A stretch of 64,000 nt of DNA. Origin: Psychrobacter aquaticus CMS 56 (GTDB taxonomy: Bacteria > Pseudomonadota > Gammaproteobacteria > Pseudomonadales > Moraxellaceae). The stretch is from assembly GCF_000471625.1 (NCBI RefSeq), contig NZ_AUSW01000032.1, positions 1-64,000 of the forward strand. Reading direction: 5' to 3'. The translations under genes were made by a program, and so were the position numbers. Positions 1 through 9,695 of the stretch are shown one piece after another. A model generated the notes under the pieces. That model was not told the DNA's origin, ran no database searches, and saw nothing but the letters and a program-made list of their open reading frames with translations. Numbering within the stretch: position 1 is the stretch's first letter; each line of letters starts with the position of its first letter.

Positions 1-88
1 CTAAATATTTATTTTTTAGAGCGTTTTACCGATCTTCCTAAAACGTCATTTTCAATCTTGTTACCCTGAATAAATTAGAGATGTTCAT

Positions 89-1456
89 ATGAGTCATTCT
101 GAGTTACAAACTGGCGAGTCCATAGCTGTTGAGCCAGTAACTGTCCAAACCGAGCAAGGACGATACATTGATCCCATAGCCTTAACTGCCCATTTACCAG
201 CGTTGCATTATCATGATGAGGCGTTGTATATGGAACAAGTCAGCATTGAGGCTATCGCCAAACAATACGGTACGCCATGCTATGTCTACTCAAAACAGGC
301 GATATTAGACGTGTATCAGGCATATACTGATAGTTTTGCCAGTTTGAATCATCAGATATGTTATGCCGTAAAGGCCAATTCCAATTTGGCAGTGCTTGGC
401 GTATTGGTGCAAGCAGGTGCAGGATTCGATATTGTCTCACGCGGTGAGCTGATGCGGGTATTGGCTGCTGGAGGCGCCGCGTCACGGGTGGTATTTTCAG
501 GCGTTGGCAAGACTTATAGCGATATTGAGTATGCACTCACGCAAGGTATTGGCTGCTTTAATGTTGAGTCGATCAGCGAGTTGGCTTTAATCAACGAGGT
601 CGCAAAAACATTCGATAAACCTGCGCCAATCTCATTACGCGTCAATCCAAACGTTGACGCCAAGACTCATCCGTATATCTCGACTGGGCTAAAAGACAAT
701 AAATTCGGTATTACCCACGAAGACGCGCTCGCGGTCTATCAGCAAGCAGCAGAGTTGTCTCACATTGATATCGTTGGCATTGATTGTCATATTGGCTCTC
801 AATTGACGGAGGTCGAGCCATTTGTTGCGGCTTTGGATAAAGTCATTGAATTGATACACAGCTTACGTGACAAAGGTATCGAGCTGCGTCACATTGATTT
901 GGGTGGCGGTTTGGGCGTGCGTTATATCGATGAGACTCCAGTATCTATCGATACGTTTGCCGCTGCTTTATTACCGAAGCTTAGCGAGCTTGGCTTGACC
1001 GTGTTTTTTGAGCCGGGTCGCAGTATTGTGGCCAATGCTGGTATCTTATTGACTCAAGTCGATGTGTTAAAACCTACTGAGCATAAGAACTTTGCCATCG
1101 TTGATGCCGCGATGAATGATTTGATTCGCCCTGCGTTATATCAAGCGGAAATGGCAGTAATTCCGAGTGTATTACCTAACAATGGTATCGATACTGACGG
1201 TACAAAAGCATGGGATATCGTTGGCGCGATTTGTGAGACAGGGGATTTCTTGGCCAAAGACCGTCTATTGGCCTTAGCCACAGGGGATATTTTGACAATC
1301 ACGGGTGCGGGCGCTTACGGGTTTACCATGAGTAGCAATTATAATTCGCGTCCGCGTGCCAGCGAAGTGATGGTGGCGGGTGATCGTCATCAGCTGATTC
1401 GTAAGCGCGAAACGATGGAAGACTTATATGCCGATGAAATCTTGTGGCAAGATTAG
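89..1456 (+). CDS. lysA: Diaminopimelate decarboxylase
   Basis: Decarboxylates meso-diaminopimelate to L-lysine, the last step of lysine biosynthesis, in the cytoplasm. The 455-residue protein is a fold-type III PLP enzyme: the PLP-binding lysine lies in CYAVKANSN (K95), followed by HIGSQ, the glycine loop GGGLGVRY, the phosphate-binding EPGRSI and the late catalytic CETGD motif. The N-terminus carries about 25 extra residues before the first conserved region. The ATG is preceded by an AGAG-type ribosome site. dapF and xerC follow on the same strand, the usual lysA-dapF-xerC order of gammaproteobacteria, but a terminator and a repeat separate lysA from dapF. Confidence 0.96.
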   Translation: MSHSELQTGESIAVEPVTVQTEQGRYIDPIALTAHLPALHYHDEALYMEQVSIEAIAKQYGTPCYVYSKQAILDVYQAYTDSFASLNHQICYAVKANSNLAVLGVLVQAGAGFDIVSRGELMRVLAAGGAASRVVFSGVGKTYSDIEYALTQGIGCFNVESISELALINEVAKTFDKPAPISLRVNPNVDAKTHPYISTGLKDNKFGITHEDALAVYQQAAELSHIDIVGIDCHIGSQLTEVEPFVAALDKVIELIHSLRDKGIELRHIDLGGGLGVRYIDETPVSIDTFAAALLPKLSELGLTVFFEPGRSIVANAGILLTQVDVLKPTEHKNFAIVDAAMNDLIRPALYQAEMAVIPSVLPNNGIDTDGTKAWDIVGAICETGDFLAKDRLLALATGDILTITGAGAYGFTMSSNYNSRPRASEVMVAGDRHQLIRKRETMEDLYADEILWQD

Positions 1457-1540
1457 GGGATGTTAGACAGTCGACCTTGTCTCTAAAAATAGCATAAAAA
1501 ATAGCCCAAATATTTGCTGATTTTAACCGTTTAGACAGAA

Positions 1541-1570
1541 CCCATTGTTATGATGACGATGGGTTTTTTA
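1541..1570 (+). terminator. Intrinsic terminator after lysA
   Basis: Inverted repeat CCCAT...ATGGG with a short loop, followed directly by a T6 run. It lies 85 bp past the lysA stop codon. Confidence 0.6.
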
Positions 1571-1590
1571 TGGCAGATTTTTAGCAAAGA

Positions 1591-1751
1591 TATAGTGATT
1601 TCAATATAAAAACGAGTCAGCGGGACTGGTATGCTTATCTTTAAACGAGAAGTTTCGTAGCCTCTGGCAGCAACGGCACAGCAAGCAAGAAAAATTTGTG
1701 CCAGTCTCGCGTTATCATGCCCGATATCAGTTTTATTTAGTATCGACTATA
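1591..1751 (+). repeat. 161-bp intergenic repeat, copy 1
   Basis: Begins TATAGTGATTTCAATATAA and ends in the inverted form TTAGTATCGACTATA. The interior shares long identical blocks, such as GAGTCAGCGGGACTGG and CTTATCTTTAAACGAGAAG, with the copies at 36328-36488 (opposite orientation) and 46371-46531. All three are exactly 161 bp by my coordinates. It contains no plausible open frame, so it looks like a non-coding, possibly miniature mobile, element. Confidence 0.8.
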
Positions 1752-1841
1752 ACTTATCTTTGCGTACAGTGATAATTATGATTGTAACTGACAGCGTGCT
1801 AATATAAGGCATACATAAAAATAGGATAGGATATCAAAGAT

Positions 1842-2729
1842 ATGCTAATAGAATTTACTAAGATGCATGGTCTGGGCAATGATTTTATGGTCATCGATTT
1901 GGTGACCCAACGCTTAGAATTAACCAAGGATTTGGTGCAATTATTGGGTGATCGTCATCTAGGTATTGGCTTTGATCAATTGCTCGTGGTCGAGCCACCG
2001 ATGCGCCCTGATGTGGATTTCAGTTATCGCATTTTTAATACCGATGGCACAGAGGTTGAGCAATGCGGCAACGGCGCGCGCTGCTTTGCGCGTTTTGTGC
2101 AAGCGCGCAAGCTGTCATTTAAGCAGCGTCTACGTGTTGAAACAGCCAGCGGTATTATTTCGTTGACCACTGACCGTTATGGTTGGGTAGAGGTTGACAT
2201 GGGTAAACCCAAGTTTGAGCCCAATGAGATTCCTTTTACCCCACGAGCCACTACTAAGATTCAAAACGCCTATCATTTAGATGTAAATGGGACGCCAGTA
2301 CAATTATACGTCGCCAATATGGGCAACCCACATGCCGTTATCAAAGTCGATAATGTACTTGACGCAGAAGTTGAAACTTTGGGCAAAGCCATCGAGTCGC
2401 ATCCTGCCTTTCCAGATCGGGTCAATGTCGGTTTTATGCAAGTGATGAACCAGCGTCACATTCGTTTGCGTGTGTATGAGCGCGGTGTTGGTGAGACACA
2501 AGCCTGCGGTACAGGTGCTTGTGCAGCGGTTGCCGTTGGGATACGTGAAGGCTGGCTCGATGAAGGCGAAGATGTACGGGCGCAGCTCTATGGTGGCAGT
2601 ATGATTATCAAGTGGCAACCAGGGTATTCAGTGATGATGACCGGACCCACAGCCTTTGTCTACGAAGGTGTGTTTAGTCCAGATGGTTTGATGGCGCAAG
2701 CAGGCATCAAGACCAATACAGAAGATTAA
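1842..2729 (+). CDS. dapF: Diaminopimelate epimerase
   Basis: Interconverts LL- and meso-diaminopimelate, supplying precursors for lysine and peptidoglycan. It is a cofactor-independent two-cysteine racemase. The catalytic pair is visible as C75 in the EQCGNGARC motif and C222 in QACGTGACA. The N-terminal FTKMHGLGNDF signature is intact, and 295 residues is slightly longer than the usual 275 because of a short acidic C-terminal tail. It sits between lysA and xerC, as in many gammaproteobacteria. Confidence 0.97.
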   Translation: MLIEFTKMHGLGNDFMVIDLVTQRLELTKDLVQLLGDRHLGIGFDQLLVVEPPMRPDVDFSYRIFNTDGTEVEQCGNGARCFARFVQARKLSFKQRLRVETASGIISLTTDRYGWVEVDMGKPKFEPNEIPFTPRATTKIQNAYHLDVNGTPVQLYVANMGNPHAVIKVDNVLDAEVETLGKAIESHPAFPDRVNVGFMQVMNQRHIRLRVYERGVGETQACGTGACAAVAVGIREGWLDEGEDVRAQLYGGSMIIKWQPGYSVMMTGPTAFVYEGVFSPDGLMAQAGIKTNTED

Positions 2730-2755
2730 CCGTGCGTCGCAAATGATAAGTGGCA

Positions 2756-2893
2756 TATAGTCGTTGAAAAGTAATATCGATAAAATACGTACTGCTGGTG
2801 CAAATTTTTCTTGCTTGCTGTGTCTTCGCAGCTCGATGCTGCAAAAAATTTACGCCAGCAATACTTTAGCGACTTTAAAGTATTTCAACTATA
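2756..2893 (+). repeat. Intergenic repeat, diverged copy (type B)
   Basis: Runs from TATAGTCGTTGAAAAGTAAT to an inverted end reading TATAGTTGAAATACTTTAAA on the other strand. The centre, with GCTTGCTGTGTC and GCAGCTCGATGCT, matches the core of the 161-bp repeats. The 69-bp element at 44680-44748 has the same two ends without this centre. Confidence 0.65.
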
Positions 2894-2930
2894 TATTTGC
2901 GGTTAGGCCAATAATAGGGCTGTGTTTCAT

Positions 2931-3953
2931 ATGGTGATGTCTCATAAAAACGACCCTTCTATAAAATCAGAGCGATGGTTATCAGCAGGATTGGCAGTCA
3001 CGATAGAGGCAGATGCGGTGCTGCGCGAGCTGTTATTGCCTGTCCATCGCTGGCTACATACCTTATCAGTGCGTAATCATTCAGAGCACACACTGACGGC
3101 TTATTTTGCTGGGTTAAATCAATTGGCGCTGTTTTTGCGCGGTAAACGTCTGACATGGACGCGCTGTGATAAACGTCAGCTGGCACAACATATTGGCCAG
3201 CGTCTAGACGAGAATAAGCTGGCACTGGCCAGTGTTCAGCAAGAGTTGTCGGCTATTCGCCATTTTTATGGTTGGTTGATCGAAGAGAACTTGGCACGCA
3301 TCAATCCAACAACTGGTTATCAGCTAAAGCGTAGTCCTAGACCATTACCGTCCATTGCCGATGTGGATTTATTGACACAATTGCTCGATCAAGAGATTCC
3401 CGACACACCAGAACAAGCCCGCTTATGGTTACGTGACAAAGCTATGTTTGAGCTACTCTATAGCAGTGGTCTGCGCGTCGGTGAGCTGGTGGCGCTAGAT
3501 ATGGCAGATCTGGATTTGTCCGATCTACGGGTGCGAGTGACGGGTAAGGGCAATAAAACACGCTTGGTGCCATTGGGTGTCAAGGCCGCAGAGGCGATTA
3601 CGCGCTATCTACCGCATCGTCATCTTTGGGTAGAGCAGATGGATAAGGCGTTGTTTATCAGTGAAAAACTGGGGACTCGTCTATCCACGCGGGCGGTACA
3701 ACAGCGCTTAAAAGTCGCTGCAACTCGTGCAGGCATCGCCCAAAACATGTATCCGCATCTACTGCGCCATTGTTTTGCGTCACACATGCTGTCAGGCAGT
3801 GGTGACTTGCGCGCTGTTCAAGAGATGCTTGGACACAGTGACATCAGTACCACCCAAATTTACACCCATGTGGATTTTGCTAAGCTCACGCAAGTCTACG
3901 ACCGCGCCCATCCGCGCGCAACTCACGCTCAGAGTGACAGTGACGCTTCTTAA
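2931..3953 (+). CDS. xerC: Tyrosine recombinase XerC
   Basis: Site-specific recombinase that, with XerD, resolves chromosome dimers at dif. Numbered from this ATG (340 residues), the N-terminal SAM-like core-binding domain covers roughly residues 30-120. The catalytic domain follows, with R182 in SSGLRVGE, a lysine in TGKGNKTR, the HLLRHCFASH box and nucleophile Y311 in TTQIYTHV. Frame also allows a GTG at 2922, but that lies only 3 bases from the TAGGG ribosome site, so 2931 is preferred. About 30 N-terminal residues precede the usual XerC start. XerC rather than XerD is inferred from its position after dapF. Confidence 0.9.
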   Translation: MVMSHKNDPSIKSERWLSAGLAVTIEADAVLRELLLPVHRWLHTLSVRNHSEHTLTAYFAGLNQLALFLRGKRLTWTRCDKRQLAQHIGQRLDENKLALASVQQELSAIRHFYGWLIEENLARINPTTGYQLKRSPRPLPSIADVDLLTQLLDQEIPDTPEQARLWLRDKAMFELLYSSGLRVGELVALDMADLDLSDLRVRVTGKGNKTRLVPLGVKAAEAITRYLPHRHLWVEQMDKALFISEKLGTRLSTRAVQQRLKVAATRAGIAQNMYPHLLRHCFASHMLSGSGDLRAVQEMLGHSDISTTQIYTHVDFAKLTQVYDRAHPRATHAQSDSDAS

Positions 3954-3989
3954 ACTTTGATAGTTTGAGTTATACCTTAGGGGCTGATG

Positions 3990-4898
3990 CTATGCTAAAC
4001 GATGGCAGTCAAAGATGGGCAGTTTTTGGCGACCTTGCTCCTGCGATTGTATGTCTAATGATGCCATGACTATGGCATGATTGGCATAATTCTTGTCTGC
4101 TATGCTATCAGCCGTGTCATTGAGCGTACTGTCATCATAGCTATTTATAACGGTACCATCATAAGCCGTAATCGCTGTGTGTCCCCATGTTTGACGGATA
4201 TTGCCGTTTTTATAAACATGATCGCCACCTTGTGCCGCACCAATTACCATACATTGACTGTCTAAAGCCCGCGCGCGCAACAATAATGACCAATGCGCTT
4301 GCCCAGTCAGATAGGTAAAGGCAGAAGGTGCGCTCAATATATCGGCACCAGCTTGACGCAGACGCTGTGCCAATGCCGGAAACCGCAAGTCAAAACAGAC
4401 CATCATGCCCAACTGATACACCGCATCCTCTGTTTCTATCGGTGCAATCACTGTTTGTGTGCCTGGCTCAAAAGTTGCCGCTTCATTATAACTGCCTTGT
4501 TTATCTGCCACTGTCGCTGTAAATAAATGAATCTTGTCATAGCGAGCGACGCGTGTGCCATCAGGTGCAAACAGCTGACTGACTTGTCGTAACCTACCAT
4601 CGGGTACAATCACGCCATCAGGACGATAGGAGCAGGGTAGTGAGCCTGCTAGTACATAAATGCCGTAAGTGTTTGCATAATCAGCTATCGTCGCTGATAA
4701 CTCATCAAAACGCTCGGCGGTGGCAAATTGCTCACCCATACTGCAACAGTTTTCGGGTAACACCACAAGCTTAGCGCCTTGTCTATACGCCTCGCTAATA
4801 GCGGCTTTTATATCCTTCAAGTTTTGCTCTACGTCTTGTTGGCTATTCATCTGAATGGCAGCAGTGGCAAATTGATGATGATTTGTCTTTTCATTCAT
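3990..4898 (-). CDS. Nitrilase-superfamily amidase (deaminated glutathione amidase-like)
   Basis: A C-N hydrolase of 302 residues with the complete Glu-Lys-Cys triad: E49 in VVLPENCC, K122 in RYDKIHLF and C168 in MMVCFDLRFPALAQ. The RYDKIHLF and CYDLRFP-type blocks resemble the Nit1/YbeM group, which hydrolyses deaminated glutathione in metabolite repair. The exact substrate is inferred from family resemblance only. It is a cytoplasmic protein with no signal peptide, convergent with xerC (36-bp gap) and divergent from rpoN. Confidence 0.82.
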   Translation of the reverse strand: MNEKTNHHQFATAAIQMNSQQDVEQNLKDIKAAISEAYRQGAKLVVLPENCCSMGEQFATAERFDELSATIADYANTYGIYVLAGSLPCSYRPDGVIVPDGRLRQVSQLFAPDGTRVARYDKIHLFTATVADKQGSYNEAATFEPGTQTVIAPIETEDAVYQLGMMVCFDLRFPALAQRLRQAGADILSAPSAFTYLTGQAHWSLLLRARALDSQCMVIGAAQGGDHVYKNGNIRQTWGHTAITAYDGTVINSYDDSTLNDTADSIADKNYANHAIVMASLDIQSQEQGRQKLPIFDCHRLA

Positions 4899-5188
4899 AG
4901 TTGTATACTCAGTTGATTTTTAGAATTTTTCAACACACCCTAGTAATTGCATTGATAAACGGCTTAGTATTATGAATAGATTTGTTATATGCGTTTTGGA
5001 TTCGATTGTTGTCTTATATCTATGTCATTTAGTATCGACTAAAACAAGCTTATCTTGGCAGGGTATAAATTATCATAGCAAAATTGTGGCAAAAAATGCT
5101 ATCGTCTGTGTCCTGACCAAATTAAATCATTGCTTTCACTAGCAACATATACGGAATATCACCACTACCGGAGTGTAATAAGTCCCCT

Positions 5189-6886
5189 ATGAGTATGTCG
5201 TTTGGATTGGCGACCACGCTAAGTACTTCACAAAAACTGACACCGCAGATGCAGCAAGCTATTAAGTTGCTGCAGCTCTCTAGTTTGGAGCTTGCGCAAG
5301 AAGTTCAGGCCAAGCTCGATAGTAATCCCTTGCTTGAACGCATCGAGGAGGATGAAGAATACGAGTATGATGCGAATGATAGGGTCGTTGATTTAAATAC
5401 ATCATTGACACTAGACAGTTGGAACCAAGGCATTAATGCTGATTCATTTAGTGGAGAATCTGGCAATAATGAATCGCTATCTGACTATGCTTCTGAATAT
5501 AATGATGCCTCTGAATACAATGATGATTTTAGTGATAGCTTGGATAAATTGCAGCAAGTAAATATGGATGATGGGGCGATGGACAACGCTGCTATGGATA
5601 GCGATGACGATGGCCGTTTTGACGTTGATAACGCTGAGTTTAGCGATTTTGATAGCAGCAACGCTGCATCTGCTGCTAAAAGCTCTAATAACAAAAGCAA
5701 TGAAGATTTTGATGCCTATCAAGGCGGTACTTCTGCAACCATCCAAGACCACGTACGCTGGCAACTGAATTTTAAGCGCCTTTCAGAGACGGATACATTG
5801 ATCGCCACTTATCTGATGGACTCTATGGATGAGAGGGGTTTTATTCAGCTGGATATTGATGAGCTGTTACAAAGCTTCGATACCATGGCGAGCTTTTATC
5901 AGTGGGACGAGCGCGTTGAGCATGACGAAATAATGGCGGTGCTACGCATGATTCAGTCTTGCGACCCGCTTGGTGTGGGTGCGCGCAACCTGAGTGAATG
6001 CCTCGCGATTCAGTTATCCAAGCTCGATGCTGACACTGAGTATCTAAAAGAAGCGCAAGCGCTACTATCAGCAGGCGAGCATTTGGTCAGTAATAACATC
6101 AAAGCACTAACTGCGCGGACGGGACTGGCAGCTGAGGATATTACACCAGCACTGACACTACTGCGTACCTTAAACCCTTCACCAGCGTTGCTGTTTCAGA
6201 GCAATCAGCCCGACTACATGCGGCCGACTCCCAGCTATGATATTCCTGATGTGCTCGTCACACCTATCCGCCACCGTGGTCGTCATTCAGATACAAAAGA
6301 TGAGGGCTGGCATGTGCGTCTCAATCCTGACACCCTACCAAAGCTGCGAGTCAATCAAGAATATGCCAACTTAGTCAAACGCGGTGATGACAGCCCTGAC
6401 AATCAATATCTACGTGAAAACCTCACCGACGCCCGCTTGTTTATTCGCAGTATCGAAGAACGCAATCAAAACCTGCTAAAAGTGGCCACCAGCATTGTGC
6501 GCTATCAGCAAGACTTTCTTCAGCATGGTGCTAAGGCCATGCAACCGCTTATTTTAAAAGTGATCGCAGAAGAAGTAGACTTACATGAATCTACCGTGTC
6601 GCGTTTGACCACCAGCAAAACCATTTTGACGCCGCAAGGGTTGTTTTCGCTAAAGCACTTTTTTTCCTCACATGTTAGCAGTAGTGATGGTGACATCTCA
6701 TCAACTGCTATCAGTGCCATGATTAAGCAACTAATCGCCGATGAAGATCCTAAAAAACCATTGTCAGACAGTGGTATAAAGGATCTTTTGTTAGCAGAAG
6801 GTATCGATATTGCTCGCAGAACGGTCGCCAAATATCGTGAAGCGATGCATATCGGTTCGTCTACCCAGCGCAAGCAAAAGTATTAG
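5189..6886 (+). CDS. rpoN: RNA polymerase sigma-54 factor
   Basis: Directs RNA polymerase to -24/-12 promoters that need an AAA+ activator. Region I is the Gln/Leu-rich N-terminus (TPQMQQAIKLLQLSSLELAQEV in part, residues 14-40), the RNA-polymerase core-binding domain is central, and the C-terminal RpoN box reads ARRTVAKYR (residues 542-550). At 565 residues it is longer than the usual 480-500. The excess is an acidic Asp/Asn/Ser-rich region II between about residues 52 and 170. hpf follows, as in the conserved rpoN-hpf cluster. Three sigma-54-like promoters occur in the pilus locus of this same window. Confidence 0.96.
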   Translation: MSMSFGLATTLSTSQKLTPQMQQAIKLLQLSSLELAQEVQAKLDSNPLLERIEEDEEYEYDANDRVVDLNTSLTLDSWNQGINADSFSGESGNNESLSDYASEYNDASEYNDDFSDSLDKLQQVNMDDGAMDNAAMDSDDDGRFDVDNAEFSDFDSSNAASAAKSSNNKSNEDFDAYQGGTSATIQDHVRWQLNFKRLSETDTLIATYLMDSMDERGFIQLDIDELLQSFDTMASFYQWDERVEHDEIMAVLRMIQSCDPLGVGARNLSECLAIQLSKLDADTEYLKEAQALLSAGEHLVSNNIKALTARTGLAAEDITPALTLLRTLNPSPALLFQSNQPDYMRPTPSYDIPDVLVTPIRHRGRHSDTKDEGWHVRLNPDTLPKLRVNQEYANLVKRGDDSPDNQYLRENLTDARLFIRSIEERNQNLLKVATSIVRYQQDFLQHGAKAMQPLILKVIAEEVDLHESTVSRLTTSKTILTPQGLFSLKHFFSSHVSSSDGDISSTAISAMIKQLIADEDPKKPLSDSGIKDLLLAEGIDIARRTVAKYREAMHIGSSTQRKQKY

Positions 6887-7246
6887 TTGTTATCATTCAA
6901 AGAGTTATTAGGAGTTTTCTAAGCGCTTTAAGATGAATTTACCAAATATAAAAAATAAAATTTTTTGATTATATAGAAACATTCAGGAAACAACAGATTT
7001 TATTACATTTAATTACAATATACTGTCTTGCTACAATTCGCTTTTCATGACAAATTAGAGTCATACCAACAACGTTACCTCAGTTATTTATCTACGTTAA
7101 TAATAGAGGCAACCGTAAAAGGATAGGTTTCGCTCTTGTTAAAAATACTCAGGTAGTTATTGGTAAGGCAGGATGATAAAGGCAGGAATGCCATCTCATC
7201 TGTTGATTGTAAGTAACAGTGTAAGTAATAATAAAAGGACAATAAT
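6887..7246. other. Intergenic region between rpoN and hpf
   Basis: AT-rich 360 bp without a believable reading frame or hairpin terminator. It probably holds the hpf promoter, but I could not assign elements. An AAAGGA ribosome site ends it, just before the hpf ATG. Confidence 0.4.
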
Positions 7247-7627
7247 ATGAATGTTTCTATCAGTGGTCACCATATCAGTGTTACCGAAGCTATGGACACA
7301 GCGGTTCGTGAAAAGCTTGTAAAAGTAGAGCGTCACTTTGATCAGATACAAAGTATTCAAGTGATCTTGTCATTAGACAACAGCGGCGCAAACGATGGTG
7401 GTAAAAAAAGCCATAAAGCTGAAGCGATCTTACGAGTCTCAGGTCAAGAGATGTTTGTCCAAGCGTGTGAGGATGATATGTATAAGGCCATTAATGAGAT
7501 GGCAGACAAACTTGATAGACAAGTGCGGAAATATAAAACCCGTCAAGAGCGTAAAAAGACGCAGGGTGCTGGACGTGAGAATCGCTATGAAGACCTGACA
7601 GTCGACGATGTGGTGCCAGCCGTTTAG
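7247..7627 (+). CDS. hpf: Ribosome hibernation promoting factor
   Basis: Binds the 30S subunit in stationary phase and promotes inactive 100S ribosomes. The protein has 126 residues with the HPF/RaiA fold: it starts NVSISGHHISVTEAM, has the central EAILRVSGQEMFVQA strand and the basic DDMYKAINEMADKLDRQVRKYK helix. It lacks the long C-terminal dimerisation domain, so it is the short type. The rpoN-hpf order is conserved in proteobacteria. A clear AAAGGA lies 8 bases before the ATG. Confidence 0.94.
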   Translation: MNVSISGHHISVTEAMDTAVREKLVKVERHFDQIQSIQVILSLDNSGANDGGKKSHKAEAILRVSGQEMFVQACEDDMYKAINEMADKLDRQVRKYKTRQERKKTQGAGRENRYEDLTVDDVVPAV

Positions 7628-7735
7628 TTTCATTGAAGTTTAGGGCGTATAAGGTTTGATAAATATTGGCTAACAGAATAACAAGGATATAAGTAGCCAT
7701 ATCATTAGCTTTTGAACTTCGATGCATAAAAAAGA

Positions 7736-7774
7736 AAAAGACTTCAAGCGTTTGATACGTTGAAGTCTTTTTTA
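7736..7774 (+). terminator. Intrinsic terminator after hpf
   Basis: AAAGACTTCAA pairs with TTGAAGTCTTT around a short loop, followed by a T run. The flanking A and T tracts would let it work in both directions, also ending the minus-strand transcript from thiS. Confidence 0.75.
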
Positions 7775-7903
7775 TTATCTGCGCTAAACTTGAGTTTCAA
7801 TAAAAGTGGATGACAGAGTTATATATTGAGAGAATTAAGCATATATTGAAAGGAGTAAACGGATAAAAAAGCCTAAATGATAGGTTTAAGGTTTACTATT
7901 AAA

Positions 7904-8104
7904 TCAGCCACCACCGACCGCCTGTACCACTTCGATAGTCATGCCTTCAACGATACGTAATTGCGCAAGCTCACTTTTTGGTATCAGTTCACCATCGACC
8001 TCTACAGCGTAACGACCTTGGCTAAGTCCAAGCTCATTGATGACCAATTGTACGGTCTGATGGGTGGTCTGTAGATTCTGACCATTGACACTAATGGTAC
8101 TCAT
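7904..8104 (-). CDS. thiS: Sulfur carrier protein ThiS
   Basis: Small ubiquitin-like protein of 66 residues that carries sulfur as a C-terminal thiocarboxylate for thiazole formation by ThiG. It begins MSTISVNGQNLQTTHQ and ends VVQAVGGG. The terminal Gly-Gly needed for adenylation is present. AGGAG lies 8 bases before the ATG. Its partner thiG is about 25 kb away at 32500, so the thiamine genes are not clustered. It lies downstream of the DUF423 gene on the same strand. Confidence 0.93.
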   Translation of the reverse strand: MSTISVNGQNLQTTHQTVQLVINELGLSQGRYAVEVDGELIPKSELAQLRIVEGMTIEVVQAVGGG

Positions 8105-8186
8105 AAAACATGCTCCTGAATGGTTTGATATTGCTGTTTCATCAATCTACATCTACTTTATGCATGATCGCTTATTGCTCGGCCAA

Positions 8187-8561
8187 TCAAGTTTTTACTT
8201 GACCCAAACGAAAGGTTGATACAGCAAGCCATAGCCAACCTGTAATCATCAGAATACCGCCGATAGGGGTAATCGAGCCAAACCAACGCGGTGCGCCGAG
8301 CGTCATCGCATATAGGCTACCCGCAAATATAACAATACCAATCTGTAGTAGCCACGCCGTGGTTTGGGTGGCAGATTTGAATCGAATCAATACGCCCACC
8401 AGCAACAAACCGAGTGCATGCACAAATAAGTAGAGTGTTGCAGTCTGCCACCATTCAAGCTGCTGGGCACTGACCATATTTTTTAGGCCATGCGCACCGA
8501 ATGCGCCTAACGCGACAGCGATGGCCATATTGATGGCTGCAATACCTATCCAATTTAACAT
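8187..8561 (-). CDS. DUF423 family inner membrane protein (YgdD-like)
   Basis: A 124-residue protein with four hydrophobic segments, opening IGIAAINMAIAVALGAFGAHGL, a stretch typical of DUF423/YgdD small inner-membrane proteins. The function of the family is unknown. It lies between rpoH (29-bp gap) and thiS on the minus strand, so it may be cotranscribed with rpoH. Confidence 0.85.
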   Translation of the reverse strand: MLNWIGIAAINMAIAVALGAFGAHGLKNMVSAQQLEWWQTATLYLFVHALGLLLVGVLIRFKSATQTTAWLLQIGIVIFAGSLYAMTLGAPRWFGSITPIGGILMITGWLWLAVSTFRLGQVKT

Positions 8562-8590
8562 GGCAAACTCATATTATCTAAAAGCGATAG

Positions 8591-9616
8591 TTATTGAAGA
8601 TCATCTGGTAAAATAACGCTATCGATGGTCATTGCCTCACGGATTTTATCCATCGCATTTTTTTCGATTTGGCGTACACGCTCGGCAGAGATAGAATAGA
8701 CGGCTGCCAACTCATGCAAGGTTGATTTTTGTTCCGAAAGCCAGCGCTGCTCGACGATATCACGTGAGCGCTCGTCGAGCGTACCCATCGCCGCTAACAA
8801 GGCTGATGAGTTGTTTTCTTCCCAATCCGCTTCTTCTAACTGCTCAGCAGGATCGATGCCGTCTTCTAAAAACAGTTGCGGCGCGTAACGCCCATCGTCA
8901 TCATCACTCGATTGCGCTTCAAACGACGCATCATAAGAGGTCAGGCGCGATTCCATTTCTAGCACTTGCTTGCGTGTGACATTTAAGTCAGCAGCAATGG
9001 CATCTGCTTCTTCTAAGGTCAGTTGATTATTGGTCTTTTTAAGACTACGCAAATTAAAGAATAGCTTGCGATGGGCTTTGGTCGTTGCCACTTTGACAAT
9101 GCGCCAGTTACGAATCACGAACTCATGTATCTCAGCTTTAATCCAATGCACCGCAAACGATACCAAACGTACACCTTTATTTGGATCGAAACGTTTTACC
9201 GCCTTCATTAGTCCTAAGTTACCCTCTTGAATCAAATCTGCTTGCGGTAGACCATAACCTGAATAGCTACGAGCAATATGAATCACAAAACGCAGATGCG
9301 ACATAACAAGCAGCCGCGCCGCTTCGACATCCCCTTCGTCATAATAGCGATGTGCCAGCTCTTGCTCTTGTATTGGTGTCAAAATAGGGATTTGGTGGAC
9401 AGTATTGATATAGGCACCCAAATTGACGCCCGGTGCTGACAAATGCGTGGGCATCGCGGGTACCAAATCTCGCGTACTGGTTTTACCAAGTGCACTAGCG
9501 TCATAAGGTGGACGCTGAGCCGCTGCTTTAAGTGCTGCATCACGGGCTTCGTTTTTTATAGGTGCTGCATCGTCTTTTTTACTCGTTTTCGCAGCATCAT
9601 TAGAGATAGTAGCCAT
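8591..9616 (-). CDS. rpoH: RNA polymerase sigma-32 (heat shock) factor
   Basis: Sigma-70-family factor for heat-shock promoters. Region 2 is recognisable from LVMSHLRFVIHIARSYSGYGLPQADLIQEG and LVSFAVHWIKAEIHEFVIRNWR (both quoted in part), the RpoH-type version of the -10 recognition helix. Region 4 ends in the helix-turn-helix AAVYSISAERVRQIEKNAM. I chose the ATG at 9616 (341 residues), which has AAGG 8 bases upstream. A TTG at 9646 is in frame but has no ribosome site. The N-terminus has about 55 Lys/Ala/Asp-rich residues before the usual start of homology. tusA lies upstream on the same strand. Confidence 0.93.
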   Translation of the reverse strand: MATISNDAAKTSKKDDAAPIKNEARDAALKAAAQRPPYDASALGKTSTRDLVPAMPTHLSAPGVNLGAYINTVHQIPILTPIQEQELAHRYYDEGDVEAARLLVMSHLRFVIHIARSYSGYGLPQADLIQEGNLGLMKAVKRFDPNKGVRLVSFAVHWIKAEIHEFVIRNWRIVKVATTKAHRKLFFNLRSLKKTNNQLTLEEADAIAADLNVTRKQVLEMESRLTSYDASFEAQSSDDDDGRYAPQLFLEDGIDPAEQLEEADWEENNSSALLAAMGTLDERSRDIVEQRWLSEQKSTLHELAAVYSISAERVRQIEKNAMDKIREAMTIDSVILPDDLQ

Positions 9617-9695
9617 ATTCTTGACCTTGTTTACATGGTTAAGCAAATAGTCAGATAAAAATCTTTATGATTGTAATTGTAAAGGATAGCGACGC

